DNA of 64,000 nt from Runella defluvii (GCF_014195535.1 NZ_JACIBY010000003.1:500440-564439), one strand, 5' to 3'; positions 26,527 to 36,355 are shown, numbered from the stretch's first letter. Notes: generated by a model from the sequence alone, not told the origin. Made by a program: numbers and translations.

Positions 26527-27664
26527 CACCTTCCTCCTCACTCGCTTGCGTTAAACTCTCCACCCCACGCACAAAAAGCGCTCTACTTGGCAAGGCAAAA
26601 GTGGCACCTTGGGTTCGGACGATTTCTAGTATTTTGAAATTTACTTCTTCCCGCACGCGCATAAATTCCTTCCAAACGGACGTGCCCACGTGGTAAATTA
26701 CTACTACGTCCAACGAACTTTCACTCAAAAGCTCTAACCGCACTGTGGGCTCTTTCGACCCCGTAATGTACTGCGAAAGTAAGTACTCACGAATTTCTTC
26801 GATGATTTTTTCAATGGTTTCCGAAGGTGTATCGTACGCCAATCGAACGTAATACTTGGCGCGGCGGTGGGTTCGTTGTGAGACATTTTCGAGGGCTTGC
26901 GTCACCATCAAACGGTTGGGCACGGTTATCAAACTGCCATCGTCCGAACGAACGCGCGTGCTTCTAAACCCAATTTGTTCTACCTCTCCCGAAATCTTAT
27001 CCAGTACCACCGACTGCCCCACCAAAAAAGGGCGTTCGAGCATGATGGTTATTGAGGCGATGAGGTTTTCGAGCGTTTCGCGGGCCGCCAACGCAATCAC
27101 CACTCCCCCAATTCCCAAACTGGTAATTAGTGCCCAAACGTTTACCTCATACACTTTGTGAAGCATGACAAAAAAACACGTCAGGGTCCAAAAAACGATG
27201 GCAATGTCTTTGAAGAAAGGGACGAGTTGATCATCTAAGGCAGAGGGCGTTTCGGCAGCTTGCTGCTTGAATATCAAGGAAATAAATTTTATTAGTCGAA
27301 TTCCTAACCAGCCAACAGCCACCGACAACATCGTTTGAAAGACCCGCTCCAACAGCATCAACCAGCCAAATTTTTCAGGCGAAGCCCAATTCCATTCGGA
27401 AGGAACTTTGAGGTGATGAAAGGCCAAAAATAAAATAACAAGAGTGATAAGAGCCTCAAAAGGACGGCGAGTAAGGCGCACAAATTCGGCCACGGGAATA
27501 TTGCCAGCCTCACTTTTGATAAAACGGTAAATCGTACGACTCACAGTAAACGAAAGTCCGCGCCGAAGGATGATTCCTAAGCCCAATATGCCCACAAACC
27601 AAAGTAAATCGCTGAGTTTGTTTTCTAAAATGGTGTAATGAAGCCAATACGAAACTTGGTCCAT
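26456..27664 (-). CDS. MscS-family mechanosensitive ion channel
   Basis: A 402-residue inner-membrane protein. Four hydrophobic segments (about 20-35, 65-85, 105-130, 155-175) precede the pore helix ITSLGIGGVVIALAARETLENLI and the MscS beta domain (FLVGQSVVLDKISGEVEQIGFRSTRVR, split at residue 20). SDDGSLITVPN is a conserved MscS loop. The channel releases solutes on osmotic downshift. The last 23 codons lie antisense to the end of the CPBP gene and encode a low-complexity Ser/Pro/Glu tail. Confidence 0.88.
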   Translation of the reverse strand: MDQVSYWLHYTILENKLSDLLWFVGILGLGIILRRGLSFTVSRTIYRFIKSEAGNIPVAEFVRLTRRPFEALITLVILFLAFHHLKVPSEWNWASPEKFGWLMLLERVFQTMLSVAVGWLGIRLIKFISLIFKQQAAETPSALDDQLVPFFKDIAIVFWTLTCFFVMLHKVYEVNVWALITSLGIGGVVIALAARETLENLIASITIMLERPFLVGQSVVLDKISGEVEQIGFRSTRVRSDDGSLITVPNRLMVTQALENVSQRTHRRAKYYVRLAYDTPSETIEKIIEEIREYLLSQYITGSKEPTVRLELLSESSLDVVVIYHVGTSVWKEFMRVREEVNFKILEIVRTQGATFALPSRALFVRGVESLTQASEEEGVSKSPLSEAKPLSPSAKLLPHEQ

Positions 27665-27730
27665 GTCTTTAGCTAGTTGATTCGGCTACAAAACAACGAC
27701 GTATTTGGCGTTTTCACAACAAAAAGCGGG

Positions 27731-28492
27731 TTATCGAATGGTCAATTTCGACAACTCGGCCAAAAATACCTCTTTTCGACGACGGGCTACTTCAATCTGA
27801 GCATCGTCGTTCATTACCACCGTTCCCCCCTCGCCTTTGATGTATTTTTTCACTTGACGTAAATTGATAAGGTACTGATTATGAACCCGTACAAAGCCAT
27901 AAGGGCTTAACAATTCTTCGTATTCTTTTAAGTTTTTGGACACCATTATTTTTTTTCGACCTATGAAATGAAAAATGGTATAATTCGCATCTGATTCACA
28001 GCGAACAATTTCTCGAATCGGTACATAAAAAATCCCTTCTTGCGTCGGAAGCGCCATTTGCATACTCTCCGACTGTCCTCCTCGAAGGTTTTGCAACAGT
28101 ACTTCTACATTTTGAGCCGATGATTTTTTGGTTTTTATACGCTCAGAAGCGCGTTGAATAGCGGCCTCAAGTTCGTCGCCATCAATCGGTTTTAATAAAT
28201 AATCGACCGCCCCAATTTTAAAGGCTTTTACGGCATAGTGGTCGAATCCTGTGGTAAAAATCACCTCAAAATCAATCCGTTCGAGGCCATCGAGCATGTC
28301 AAATCCGCTTTTGCCAGGCATCTGAATGTCCAAAAAAACCAAATCAGGGTTCAGCACCTGAATCGCGCGGGCACCTTCGTCGGCCGAATGGCAAAACTGC
28401 ATAATGTAAATGTCTTGGGCATACAGTTCGAGGAGTTTTTTAAGGGCTTGGCACCCCATGAGTTCGTCGTCAACGATGAGCGCTTTTAACAT
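27731..28492 (-). CDS. LytTR-family response regulator
   Basis: A 253-residue response regulator. The receiver domain (1-120) has the acidic pair DDE at 8-10, phospho-acceptor Asp55 in VFLDIQMPG, Thr in FTTGF and the switch Lys in LLKPID. The LytTR DNA-binding domain (about 145-245) has VRCESDANYTIFHF and FVRVHNQYLINLRQV. It overlaps the upstream sensor kinase gene by 7 bp and is almost certainly its partner. LytTR regulators bind paired short direct repeats; the target may include the divergent operon at 31706. Confidence 0.93.
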   Translation of the reverse strand: MLKALIVDDELMGCQALKKLLELYAQDIYIMQFCHSADEGARAIQVLNPDLVFLDIQMPGKSGFDMLDGLERIDFEVIFTTGFDHYAVKAFKIGAVDYLLKPIDGDELEAAIQRASERIKTKKSSAQNVEVLLQNLRGGQSESMQMALPTQEGIFYVPIREIVRCESDANYTIFHFIGRKKIMVSKNLKEYEELLSPYGFVRVHNQYLINLRQVKKYIKGEGGTVVMNDDAQIEVARRRKEVFLAELSKLTIR

Positions 28493-31400
28493 AATTTGAA
28501 TTGGGCAATGTCTGGCAAAACTATTTTTACTTTTGTTCCTGAAGGCTCACCCGTTTGGTCGTACAAATCGTCGATGATGATTTTGGCCCCTTCGGTATTG
28601 TACTGACGGTTAAAGGTTTCGATGCTTTCGAGGACGTTTTGAGTCCCTTTCGATTTTCGGCTGGGCGACAATTGTTTACTTATCTCTTTTGACTTTACCC
28701 GCCCGACTCCGTTGTCTTCAATGGTACACGACACCAGCGTTGACGTTTCTCTTTGAAACGAGAGTATAATTTTGCCTTGTTCCGTACGGTGCATCAGTCC
28801 GTGCCAAATGGCATTTTCGACGTGCGGTTGTATCATCATGGTAGGAAAAACGGTTTCGTGAGCCTCCAAGCGGGAATCTACTTTAATTTCAAAATCAAAC
28901 TTATTTTTCCCAAAACGCATTTGTTCTAACTCAACATAAAGGTTCATAAAGGTTACAATACGTTCGATGGTCTGAAGTGGCGTATCGGTATTGTCCAAAA
29001 TTTGCCGAATCAATTTAGAAAACTTGGTGAGGTACTTCGATGCTTGGTGGTTTTGGTCGTGTAAAATAAAATTATTGATGGAATTGAGGCAATTAAAAAT
29101 AAAATGCGGGTTCATTTGGGCACGTAATGCCTTCATTTCCAACGCTGCAATCTGGCGATTGAGCATCGCTTTTTCTTTTTCTCTCTCCTGAATACGGCGT
29201 ATTCTTCCCGTAAAAAACACTACCAACGCCCCAACACCCGCCATCATCGCCAAAAAACGAAACCAATCTTTTGTCCAAAAAGGAGCGGTCACTCTTACTT
29301 TCAACGTCAGTGGAGTTTCGTTCCAAACACCGTCCGAATTACTCGCTTTTATTTTAAAAACATAGTCTCCTGGAGGAATTTGCGAATAGCTCACAAAATG
29401 ACGGCTTCCGCTGTATATCCAATTTTTATCAACCCCCTCCAATTGATACGCGTACTGATTCTTTTGGGGTGAAGTAAAATCTAGCGCAGCAAATTCAAAC
29501 GACAAAAAGTTTTCTGTATAGCTCGTTTCAATCATCCCTTTTCCAAAAACATTCACCGAATGGTTCATCACTTTTACCTCTGTAATGGCCACAGGCGAAG
29601 GGCTACCGCGGCGTTGTAGCCCTGTAGGTTGAAAAATAGTAAAGCCATTGACACCCCCAAACGCCATCTCACCAGAAGCTAACTTAAGGTAAGCCCCTCC
29701 ATTAAACTCATTATTTTGAATACCGTCGTGTACATCAAAAGCCGTAAAAGTCTCATTTTTAGGATTAAACCGTGCTAAGCCCATATTGGTACTCATCCAT
29801 ACTTGCCCATTGTCATCCACCAACGAACCATACACGATGCTGTTGGGCAGGCCGTCGTCGGTGGTATATAGCTTAAATCGCTTAGACAGCGGATTGTATT
29901 TCCCAAAACCTACCCGATAACTACTAATCCAAAGAACGGAATCACTGCTTAGGTTGACACTGCTTACATCCCCCACCTCAATATGGGTGGACGGTATCAC
30001 CAGTGGCACAGGCTCAATCGTCTCATTGATAGGCGAATACTTTTGCAACCCTGCTCCTCTCCCAATCCAAATTGTCCCTTTTGAATCTTCTTTAAATGAG
30101 TTTATCAAATCGTCGTACCCGCTTGCATTGGCCCAAAAACGATACGCTTTTGTCGGATAATCAAACGTAAATAACCCTTTGGCCGTCCCCATCCAAACCC
30201 GCTTTCGGCTATCCATGTAAATCGTCCGAATTGCGGTTGATTGGAGCGTATCGAAGGCTGCCTTGCACGCAAGCGAAGGTTCGGTAAACGTTCCTTTTTT
30301 AGCATCAAACTGCACCAAGCCATTGCTCGTTGCCCCCCAAAAAAGGCTTGGTTCGACCTCAATCATTGCAAAGACCTGGCTTCGCCCTTCAGTTTCTGGT
30401 TTACTCACCCGCACTTTTCCTGTCTTCTTATTCCAAACGTTGATTCCTTCTCCATCTGTTCCCACCAACAGATGGTCGCCCGATTCAGCAAAAGACAAAA
30501 TGAAGTTATAATTCAGCCCATAATCTTGATTTATGGTCCGAAATTTACCCAATCGAAGATTTATTTTGTTCAGCCCACTATTATTACTCCCCACCCACAC
30601 TAAGCCCGAATTATCTTCAAAAATGTCATTGAGCGGCGATCCTTTGAGGCTGTTGAGGCGCTGGTACGTCAAATCAGACGGCAAAAAATCCATTTTTTCG
30701 GTTTTGGTATCCAAACAAACCAACCCCGACTGTAGGCTCAACCAACATCGCCCGTTTTTGCCAATTGTCATCGATCGAATTGGAAATGTAATAAGCTCAG
30801 GAAAAAGGGCTCGTAAAGAATACTTTTTTACCAATTTCAGGGAATGACTATCAAACGTCCAAACGCCTTCATTTTCGACCCCTATCCAAATCAAGTTGTT
30901 ATATACTTGCATCGGACGAATGTCATTGTCGGGAGCCAGCCCAAAAGACACAACCTTGTACTTGTTTTTTTTGACGTCCAACAACCAATAGTTTTCACTG
31001 GTAGAAATCAATAGCCTGTTGGTATCAAGCTGTGCGGCATTTAGTATATTAAGCTTGGGGATTTTGCAGTAGGTACGTTTGCTTTTAGTATCTAGGAAAT
31101 AGAGTCCTTTGTTGCTACACACCCAAAGCTTCCCTTGGGCACCTGGCAGGATTTTTCGTATTCTAATGTTTGGCAAAAACGTACGTATAGAATCCGTCAA
31201 TATATTGAGTTGGGCAATGCCATTCCGAGTTCCTACCCAAAGGTGCTCGTCGCCATTGTGGAATAACTGCCGAATACTATTACTAGGAAGCCCCCCCGCA
31301 GATTTGCCAATCTGCGCCCGATAGGGTTTGAACTGATACCCGTCGTACCGTAGCAACCCATCGTCAGTACCTACCCAAAGAAAACCCCGACTATCTTGGT

Positions 31401-31539
31401 TGATGCTCCAAACTGTATTTTGAGAAAGGCCGTTTCGATTATCAAAATTTTCCACCCAAGCATTTTGAAACACCTGCGCAAACAGCGACGGGATACTCCA
31501 CCCTAGCAAGTACAACAAAAGCCCGCCTTTAAACCGCAT
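28486..31539 (-). CDS. Two-component-type propeller sensor histidine kinase
   Basis: A 1017-residue inner-membrane sensor. A signal peptide ends near LFAQ (22). A periplasmic beta-propeller built from repeats such as GLSQNTVWSINQDSRGFLWV fills about 25-650, followed by a Y_Y_Y domain (YQLEGVDKNWIYSGSRHFVS) and one membrane helix at about 750-775. The cytoplasmic end is a LytS-type kinase with the phospho-acceptor His in MNPHFIFNCLNSIN and an ATP-binding domain. It probably senses a periplasmic ligand, often a glycan breakdown product in Bacteroidota, and signals to the LytTR regulator encoded next. Confidence 0.92.
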   Translation of the reverse strand: MRFKGGLLLYLLGWSIPSLFAQVFQNAWVENFDNRNGLSQNTVWSINQDSRGFLWVGTDDGLLRYDGYQFKPYRAQIGKSAGGLPSNSIRQLFHNGDEHLWVGTRNGIAQLNILTDSIRTFLPNIRIRKILPGAQGKLWVCSNKGLYFLDTKSKRTYCKIPKLNILNAAQLDTNRLLISTSENYWLLDVKKNKYKVVSFGLAPDNDIRPMQVYNNLIWIGVENEGVWTFDSHSLKLVKKYSLRALFPELITFPIRSMTIGKNGRCWLSLQSGLVCLDTKTEKMDFLPSDLTYQRLNSLKGSPLNDIFEDNSGLVWVGSNNSGLNKINLRLGKFRTINQDYGLNYNFILSFAESGDHLLVGTDGEGINVWNKKTGKVRVSKPETEGRSQVFAMIEVEPSLFWGATSNGLVQFDAKKGTFTEPSLACKAAFDTLQSTAIRTIYMDSRKRVWMGTAKGLFTFDYPTKAYRFWANASGYDDLINSFKEDSKGTIWIGRGAGLQKYSPINETIEPVPLVIPSTHIEVGDVSSVNLSSDSVLWISSYRVGFGKYNPLSKRFKLYTTDDGLPNSIVYGSLVDDNGQVWMSTNMGLARFNPKNETFTAFDVHDGIQNNEFNGGAYLKLASGEMAFGGVNGFTIFQPTGLQRRGSPSPVAITEVKVMNHSVNVFGKGMIETSYTENFLSFEFAALDFTSPQKNQYAYQLEGVDKNWIYSGSRHFVSYSQIPPGDYVFKIKASNSDGVWNETPLTLKVRVTAPFWTKDWFRFLAMMAGVGALVVFFTGRIRRIQEREKEKAMLNRQIAALEMKALRAQMNPHFIFNCLNSINNFILHDQNHQASKYLTKFSKLIRQILDNTDTPLQTIERIVTFMNLYVELEQMRFGKNKFDFEIKVDSRLEAHETVFPTMMIQPHVENAIWHGLMHRTEQGKIILSFQRETSTLVSCTIEDNGVGRVKSKEISKQLSPSRKSKGTQNVLESIETFNRQYNTEGAKIIIDDLYDQTGEPSGTKVKIVLPDIAQFKLC

Positions 31540-31705
31540 GTTTTTTCAATCAATCTTTTGAACAATCCCCAAAGTAGCAAATTACCAAAAATACATCCAA
31601 GCCCGCCACCTTTTTACAGATACCGCCAGTTATTCATCGGTAGTTTTTCGGGGATTTTGTCCAATTTATTTTTGAATCATCAAAATAACAAAACCCCTTG
31701 AAGTT

Positions 31706-32119
31706 ATGAACGCGCTCACTCATCCGCCTTTGCCTCTGCTTGTAAAAACCCCTCCTCAGCGGAAAGTTTCCATTCCCAAACTCACGTTACCCTACATGAA
31801 TCGCTTTGTCAGTATCCCAATCAATCAGATACTTTATATCCAAAGTGATGTCAACTACAGTAACATCTACCTAAAAGACGGGCAGCGTTTTCTGGTGGCA
31901 AAAACGTTAAAAGAATACAACCAAGAACTAAAAACCTACCCTTTCGCCCGCATTCATAAATCGTTTTTGGTCAATCTTGATTCGATTACTTCCTGTGATT
32001 TTCCTGAATACGAAGTACATCTTCAAAATGGGTTGTGCTTACCTATTGCGCGCCGTAAACGCAAAGTGTTTCAACAAGTATATCTTTTTTTTCAACGCGC
32101 CCACCGAATAGCCAGCTAA
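31706..32119 (+). CDS. Stand-alone LytTR DNA-binding protein
   Basis: A 137-residue protein consisting of a short Pro-rich N-terminus and a LytTR domain (about 33-130: YIQSDVNYSNIYLKDGQRFL, FARIHKSFLVNLDSI). It has no receiver domain, so control must come from abundance, another ligand or a partner. It starts a rightward run of five closely packed genes and is divergent from the kinase/regulator pair, with 166 bp between. A -7-like TATTTTTG lies at 31667-31674. Confidence 0.8.
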   Translation: MNALTHPPLPLLVKTPPQRKVSIPKLTLPYMNRFVSIPINQILYIQSDVNYSNIYLKDGQRFLVAKTLKEYNQELKTYPFARIHKSFLVNLDSITSCDFPEYEVHLQNGLCLPIARRKRKVFQQVYLFFQRAHRIAS

Positions 32120-32123
32120 ACTC

Positions 32124-32546
32124 ATGGAAATGGCATTATTTATTGCAGGCATCGCCCTTGCTTTTGTGGTCGTATTTTCTATCCTGTGGTCGGCAGTTGT
32201 TTATGGTTTTTCTCACGTCAGTGGTTGGCAAAACCTAGCTAAAAAATTCGCTACCCAACCCTTAAAAGAGGGTTTTTATGCCAACGTGACGGGGCGGGTT
32301 GGTCTCTCCAATTATAACGGCTTGCTTCGACTCGCCTTTACCCAAGAAGGTATGTACCTGCACATTATGCCATTTTTCCAGCTCGGGCATCCGCCACTTC
32401 TTTTTCCTTGGACAAAAATTCGTCATTGGGAAAGTAAGCGTTTTTTTCTACAAACCTTTATTTGTTGTACCATCGACGGTATCCAGATTTGCCTCCCCCA
32501 AAAATACCTCGGAACACTCCAAAGCTACACCAGTGCTTATTCGTAA
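32124..32546 (+). CDS. Hypothetical membrane-anchored protein
   Basis: A 140-residue protein with one N-terminal transmembrane helix (about 4-30) and a soluble beta-rich remainder (MPFFQLGHPPLLFPWTKI, and so on). The family is not recognised. It begins 4 bp after the LytTR gene and ends 5 bp before the next start, so it belongs to the same operon. The type of topology suggests a membrane-surface role. Confidence 0.65.
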   Translation: MEMALFIAGIALAFVVVFSILWSAVVYGFSHVSGWQNLAKKFATQPLKEGFYANVTGRVGLSNYNGLLRLAFTQEGMYLHIMPFFQLGHPPLLFPWTKIRHWESKRFFLQTFICCTIDGIQICLPQKYLGTLQSYTSAYS

Positions 32547-32551
32547 ATCCC

Positions 32552-33382
32552 ATGCTCAAAATTTTACTCTCCATCCTTTTGGTTTTGATTATTGCTGGCT
32601 ACTTTTTTATTCAGTGGGCCAACCAACCTAAAAACGTTGAAGCCCTTTTAAAAGCTCGGATTGAGGCTCAAAGGAAAGCCCATTTGGACAGTCTTCAAGC
32701 CATCAAAAACAAAAAGGAAAATCAACAAGAACTCCAACAAACTATTCGTAAAGATGCTTTTAATCAACAAAAAACTGACAATGATTTACATTTATCCATC
32801 AATGAAACATTTGAAAACCATCAATTTAACAACCTTATTGACTCCAAAGCTTCCACTACGAAGATTGAAAAAAATCAACTTGTTTTTAGCACTATTGCCT
32901 ACAAAAAGTCATCGAGTAGCTATGTTTTGGGATTAACAAAACAAGTATTTGACAACTTTGTGGCGGAAATGGACATCGAGTTGGGGGGAAGCAAAATTGA
33001 CCTCGGAATCGTCTTCAATTACCAATCCCAAACCAAAAAAACCATGATTGGGGAGCTTGAATCATGGTCAGGTGACCAAATTACGACTAGCGGGCAAATA
33101 CTCCGTACTTATCTCAACGGTAAATCAGACTATGAAAAACTCGTGTCCATCAAAGAAGAATTGACGTTTAAATCTATTCAGAAACAAAGGTTGAAAATTC
33201 GCAAAAAAGGTAATCACCTGACCATCAGTGTCAATGAACGAATAATCATTAACAAACCTACTGCTAATTACCGTTCTCCCATGGGAAAAATTGGAATTAT
33301 CGCTACTGTTTCCAATAGTACTGATTGGAACGATAATGTAGTGGGAATCATCAAAAACCTTAAAATATGGACATGGCAATAA
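32552..33382 (+). CDS. Membrane-anchored concanavalin-like (DUF1080-type) domain protein
   Basis: A 276-residue protein. An N-terminal anchor (LLSILLVLIIAGYFFIQW) is followed by a charged coiled-coil-like stretch (about 30-85) and a beta-sandwich-like domain (about 90-276) resembling laminin-G/3-keto-disaccharide-hydrolase folds (FDNFVAEMDIELGGSKIDLG; MGKIGIIATVSNSTDWND). The start at 32552 is chosen because the anchor begins there; the reading frame is open further upstream. Function is unknown. It is the third gene of the LytTR-led operon. Confidence 0.62.
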   Translation: MLKILLSILLVLIIAGYFFIQWANQPKNVEALLKARIEAQRKAHLDSLQAIKNKKENQQELQQTIRKDAFNQQKTDNDLHLSINETFENHQFNNLIDSKASTTKIEKNQLVFSTIAYKKSSSSYVLGLTKQVFDNFVAEMDIELGGSKIDLGIVFNYQSQTKKTMIGELESWSGDQITTSGQILRTYLNGKSDYEKLVSIKEELTFKSIQKQRLKIRKKGNHLTISVNERIIINKPTANYRSPMGKIGIIATVSNSTDWNDNVVGIIKNLKIWTWQ

Positions 33383-33395
33383 CCTCCTTATAGAC

Positions 33396-34343
33396 ATGAA
33401 TCGTACTTTTTACTTTTATTCAAATTCGCTTCTACTCATGGGGATTTTATCTTGGCTTATATCAGCCTGTGGGCTAAGTTCCCCCAAAGAAAATGAGCGT
33501 TATGGTTTTGAACTTCCAGTTGATAGTACAAAAGCAGTTTGGAAAAACTACCTCACCACCCGCTCTTGGCACGACAGCATTCTATTGAAAAATCGGTTAT
33601 ACCTACCCCGCGACGAACACAAACATCGCCAACTTTTGTCAAAGCAAGGAATCGCCTTGATTGACCAGGCTACCCAAAAAGTTGTTTGGCATACCGATTT
33701 CCCCGTTGAAAAAACAGTGTCAGCCTACGATTCTGCTCAACACTCCTACGTTACTTCAAGTACACTTATTTTAGAAAACGACCGTCTTTTTTGCGCGTAT
33801 TTGCACGTAGTTCCACCCCAACACAGAGGCACAACGGACTTAGACAAAAACCCCAAAGACCGATGGGAGTACATCATTATGGAGGCAAGTACTGGAAAAA
33901 TCATTCGGAAAGAGAAAATGCCCGACGCTCGCAATGCGTATGATTTTATCATTGTGGGTGACTACTGGTTTATCCAAGACACGCGCCACCAAACGCTAAG
34001 TCGATATTCGCCCCAAACAGGAGCCTGTTTATGGAGTTTCCCAACAACTGTCACTCTTTCGACCATTGCCAACGGAACCGTTTCTTTCCTAAAGCGGATT
34101 GATTCACAAACGTGGCAAACCATTGTCCTTGAACTAGATACGGGAAAAGTATTATTTAACAAACGCTTTGAGAAGTTAGACAAACACGTCATTAGTGCCT
34201 TGATTTACAAAGACGGCACTGCCTACGTGGAAATGGGCGCTCAAAAAGGCATGCACCTCGAACTAGGCACAAGCTACGCATATTACACCATCTCATTTGA
34301 TACTAAAACCAACAAACCCCTCTGGCGGACACCCTTTTCATGA
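33396..34343 (+). CDS. Lipoprotein with PQQ-like beta-propeller repeats
   Basis: A 315-residue predicted lipoprotein with lipobox LISAC (Cys25). The mature part has PQQ-like blade motifs (GIALIDQATQKVVWHTDF, ASTGKIIRKEKM, TGACLWSFPTTV, TGKVLFNKRF, TNKPLWRTPF). Such propellers serve as scaffolds or ligand binders at the cell surface or periplasm. The final stop overlaps the ATG of the next gene (ATGA). Fourth gene of the operon. Confidence 0.78.
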   Translation: MNRTFYFYSNSLLLMGILSWLISACGLSSPKENERYGFELPVDSTKAVWKNYLTTRSWHDSILLKNRLYLPRDEHKHRQLLSKQGIALIDQATQKVVWHTDFPVEKTVSAYDSAQHSYVTSSTLILENDRLFCAYLHVVPPQHRGTTDLDKNPKDRWEYIIMEASTGKIIRKEKMPDARNAYDFIIVGDYWFIQDTRHQTLSRYSPQTGACLWSFPTTVTLSTIANGTVSFLKRIDSQTWQTIVLELDTGKVLFNKRFEKLDKHVISALIYKDGTAYVEMGAQKGMHLELGTSYAYYTISFDTKTNKPLWRTPFS

Positions 34344-34972
34344 AAAATCTACTACTTTCTCTCCTCCTGCTCATGACGACTTCTTACACAGCTTCAGCCC
34401 AAGAAGGGGCTTGGAAAATCGAAAAAGCTCAACTACCCAACGGTAAGCCCTACGAAGGGGCGTTGTCCATTTCAAAAATAGGAAACACATACGACGTTGA
34501 CTGGAAAACTTCCGCAGGAAATTACAGCGGAATTGGCTTACTTGTCAACGGAAAATTGTTTGTTGGGTATGGGATAAATTCCGCCTACGGAATTGTCGTT
34601 TACCAAACAAGCCCAGCCCAACAACGGCTCCAAGGAGTATGGACTACCTCAAAACTCAACGGAAAAACGGGCACAGAAATCATCGTTGGAAAAAACGGGC
34701 AATACGATGTAGAGGGAAAAAATGCCGACGGCAGTCCCTATCGAGGCAAACTGATGATGCAAAAAACGGGCGATACTTTTCAAGCCCAGTGGACGATAGC
34801 GGGCCAAACGTACAACGGGGTCGGATTTATGAGTGGCGATATGCTCGTAATTGGCTACGGATTTGGTCAAGCTTTTGGGACCGTCGAATACCTGATTATC
34901 GGAAATAAAGCCAAGGGTCGCTGGGCAATGGGTGGCGGAAGCCAATTGGGAACTGAAAACCTAACCCGCTAA
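34340..34972 (+). CDS. Secreted protein with two internal repeats
   Basis: A 210-residue protein with a signal peptide ending near SAQ (21). Two imperfect repeats of about 75-80 residues follow: the first has LPNGKPYEGALSISKIGNTY ... GIGLLVNGKLFVGYG, the second NADGSPYRGKLMMQKTGDTF ... GVGFMSGDMLVIGYG. Each reads as a small beta-barrel-like unit with a shared GYG motif. The family is not recognised. It is the last gene of the operon and is followed by a strong terminator. Confidence 0.72.
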   Translation: MKNLLLSLLLLMTTSYTASAQEGAWKIEKAQLPNGKPYEGALSISKIGNTYDVDWKTSAGNYSGIGLLVNGKLFVGYGINSAYGIVVYQTSPAQQRLQGVWTTSKLNGKTGTEIIVGKNGQYDVEGKNADGSPYRGKLMMQKTGDTFQAQWTIAGQTYNGVGFMSGDMLVIGYGFGQAFGTVEYLIIGNKAKGRWAMGGGSQLGTENLTR

Positions 34973-35037
34973 TTTACTGACAATCATGGACTGCTTCCCA
35001 ACCTAAAAATTCCAACACACTCCATTATAACACACAA

Positions 35038-35072
35038 AAAAGCCACGAAGAATTGATTTCTTCGTGGCTTTT
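35038..35072. terminator. Bidirectional intrinsic terminator
   Basis: AAAAGCCACGAAGAA (35038-35052) and TTCTTCGTGGCTTTT (35058-35072) form a perfect 15-bp stem with a 5-base loop, between the LytTR-led operon and the leftward secG. Confidence 0.92.
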
Positions 35073-35101
35073 GGGCTTCCGTTGGAAGCAACAGCACTGA
35101 C

Positions 35102-35464
35102 TTATTTCTGCGCTGGTTGTTGTGCAGGAGCTGGTGTAGTTGCTGGAGCAGGCGTTGTAGGCGCGGGAGCCGAAGGCAACGAACGTTGGTTCGCTTTCTC
35201 TACGTTTACGCTGTTGATTCCACCTGCCGCTTGAGGCTCACCGATGAACAAATGCGAAACCAACGCTAAAATCGCCATCGCACCTGCCAATCCCCAAGTG
35301 ATTTGTTCCAAAAGGTCAGTCGTACGTTTTACACCAAACATTTGGCTCGCACCACTTCCTCCAAATTCTCCTGCTAAACCGCCTCCTTTTGAGTTTTGAA
35401 CCAATACGATTAAAACCAACAATACAGCGATAATAGCAATTACAACGATAAATACGGTAAACAT
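35102..35464 (-). CDS. secG: Preprotein translocase subunit SecG
   Basis: A 120-residue inner-membrane subunit of the SecYEG channel. It has the two expected transmembrane helices (about 3-23 and 52-72) and the conserved VQNSKGGGLAGEFGG (22-36). A Pro/Ala/Thr-rich tail of about 40 residues extends beyond the second helix, as often in Bacteroidota. It lies at the end of the leftward cluster with the sigma-54 activator, lptE and a TPR protein. Confidence 0.93.
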   Translation of the reverse strand: MFTVFIVVIAIIAVLLVLIVLVQNSKGGGLAGEFGGSGASQMFGVKRTTDLLEQITWGLAGAMAILALVSHLFIGEPQAAGGINSVNVEKANQRSLPSAPAPTTPAPATTPAPAQQPAQK

Positions 35465-35515
35465 TTTTTTGTTTTCAGTTATGAGTTTTCTAGTTCAAGA
35501 TTGACCTTTCACTTG

Positions 35516-36355
35516 CTACTCCGTGGTTAAGTCTTTTATCTTTTCGGCAAAGTACGCCTTTTTTTCTGGTTTTTTCAACATCAGTTGCTCGTATATTTCA
35601 ATGGCCCGTTCAATTTTTCCTTGCCGAACCATGATTCGCGCCATCCCTTCGCTTACTACCTCTCTTCTGACGGTAGAGTTTCGCTTTTTGGCAAGGTCTT
35701 CAGGTTCAACATTAACTACGTCGTTCAGATTAGCGCGGATGGGACCAATTCGAGCTTCATTTTCGATGAAGCTATCAATGATGTCCATCTGAATTTGGCG
35801 TTCAAGTTCTCGATGTAACTTTACATTTTCTTCGGCTGTTGAACTCTCAATCTGTTCTAAATCATTCTGCAATACGTTCTCGCGCAATGTCGTGTCGTCA
35901 ATAGGTGGCAATTCTGGCATCAATGTTTTCTGCTGTAATGAATCTAATGGTTCGTCAAAAAGGCTAATTTTTGGTAATTCAGGCAAATTCCATCGGGGTT
36001 TTGCCAATGATTCCACTTCCTTTTTCTGATAATCAGCTGGCCACAATACATTTTCAAATTTTTTACTCTTGAGATTGGGCGACCATTGAAATTCGTTTTG
36101 GATTAATTTTCGCAACGTATTTCGACTTATTGAATACGCTGCGGCTTTCTGAATGGGAACTTCCGCCACTTCTGGCTGATGAAGTGCAGTTGCTTTGGCA
36201 ATCAATACCCGTAAAGTTTGACAATAAGGGTACAAATCGGACGCCTCCTTGAGGTGAGGAATGTCAGCCTCCGTAATATCGTCTGGATGCGACGTCCAGT
36301 ACGAAAATGATTCTTTTACGTAACGATTACTCATATATGGGGTCGTTTTATACAA
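35516..36355 (-). CDS. Hypothetical TPR-containing protein between lptE and secG
   Basis: A 279-residue protein. The N-terminus (SYWTSHPDDITEADIPHLKE) and a C-terminal TPR unit (SEGMARIMVRQGKIERAIEI, EQLMLKKPEKKAYFAEKI) are typical of a Bacteroidota family found beside lptE and secG. The middle is low-complexity and charged. Function is unknown; the setting suggests an envelope role. It starts 3 bp after the lptE stop; ATG 36334 is an alternative start. Confidence 0.75.
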   Translation of the reverse strand: MYKTTPYMSNRYVKESFSYWTSHPDDITEADIPHLKEASDLYPYCQTLRVLIAKATALHQPEVAEVPIQKAAAYSISRNTLRKLIQNEFQWSPNLKSKKFENVLWPADYQKKEVESLAKPRWNLPELPKISLFDEPLDSLQQKTLMPELPPIDDTTLRENVLQNDLEQIESSTAEENVKLHRELERQIQMDIIDSFIENEARIGPIRANLNDVVNVEPEDLAKKRNSTVRREVVSEGMARIMVRQGKIERAIEIYEQLMLKKPEKKAYFAEKIKDLTTE

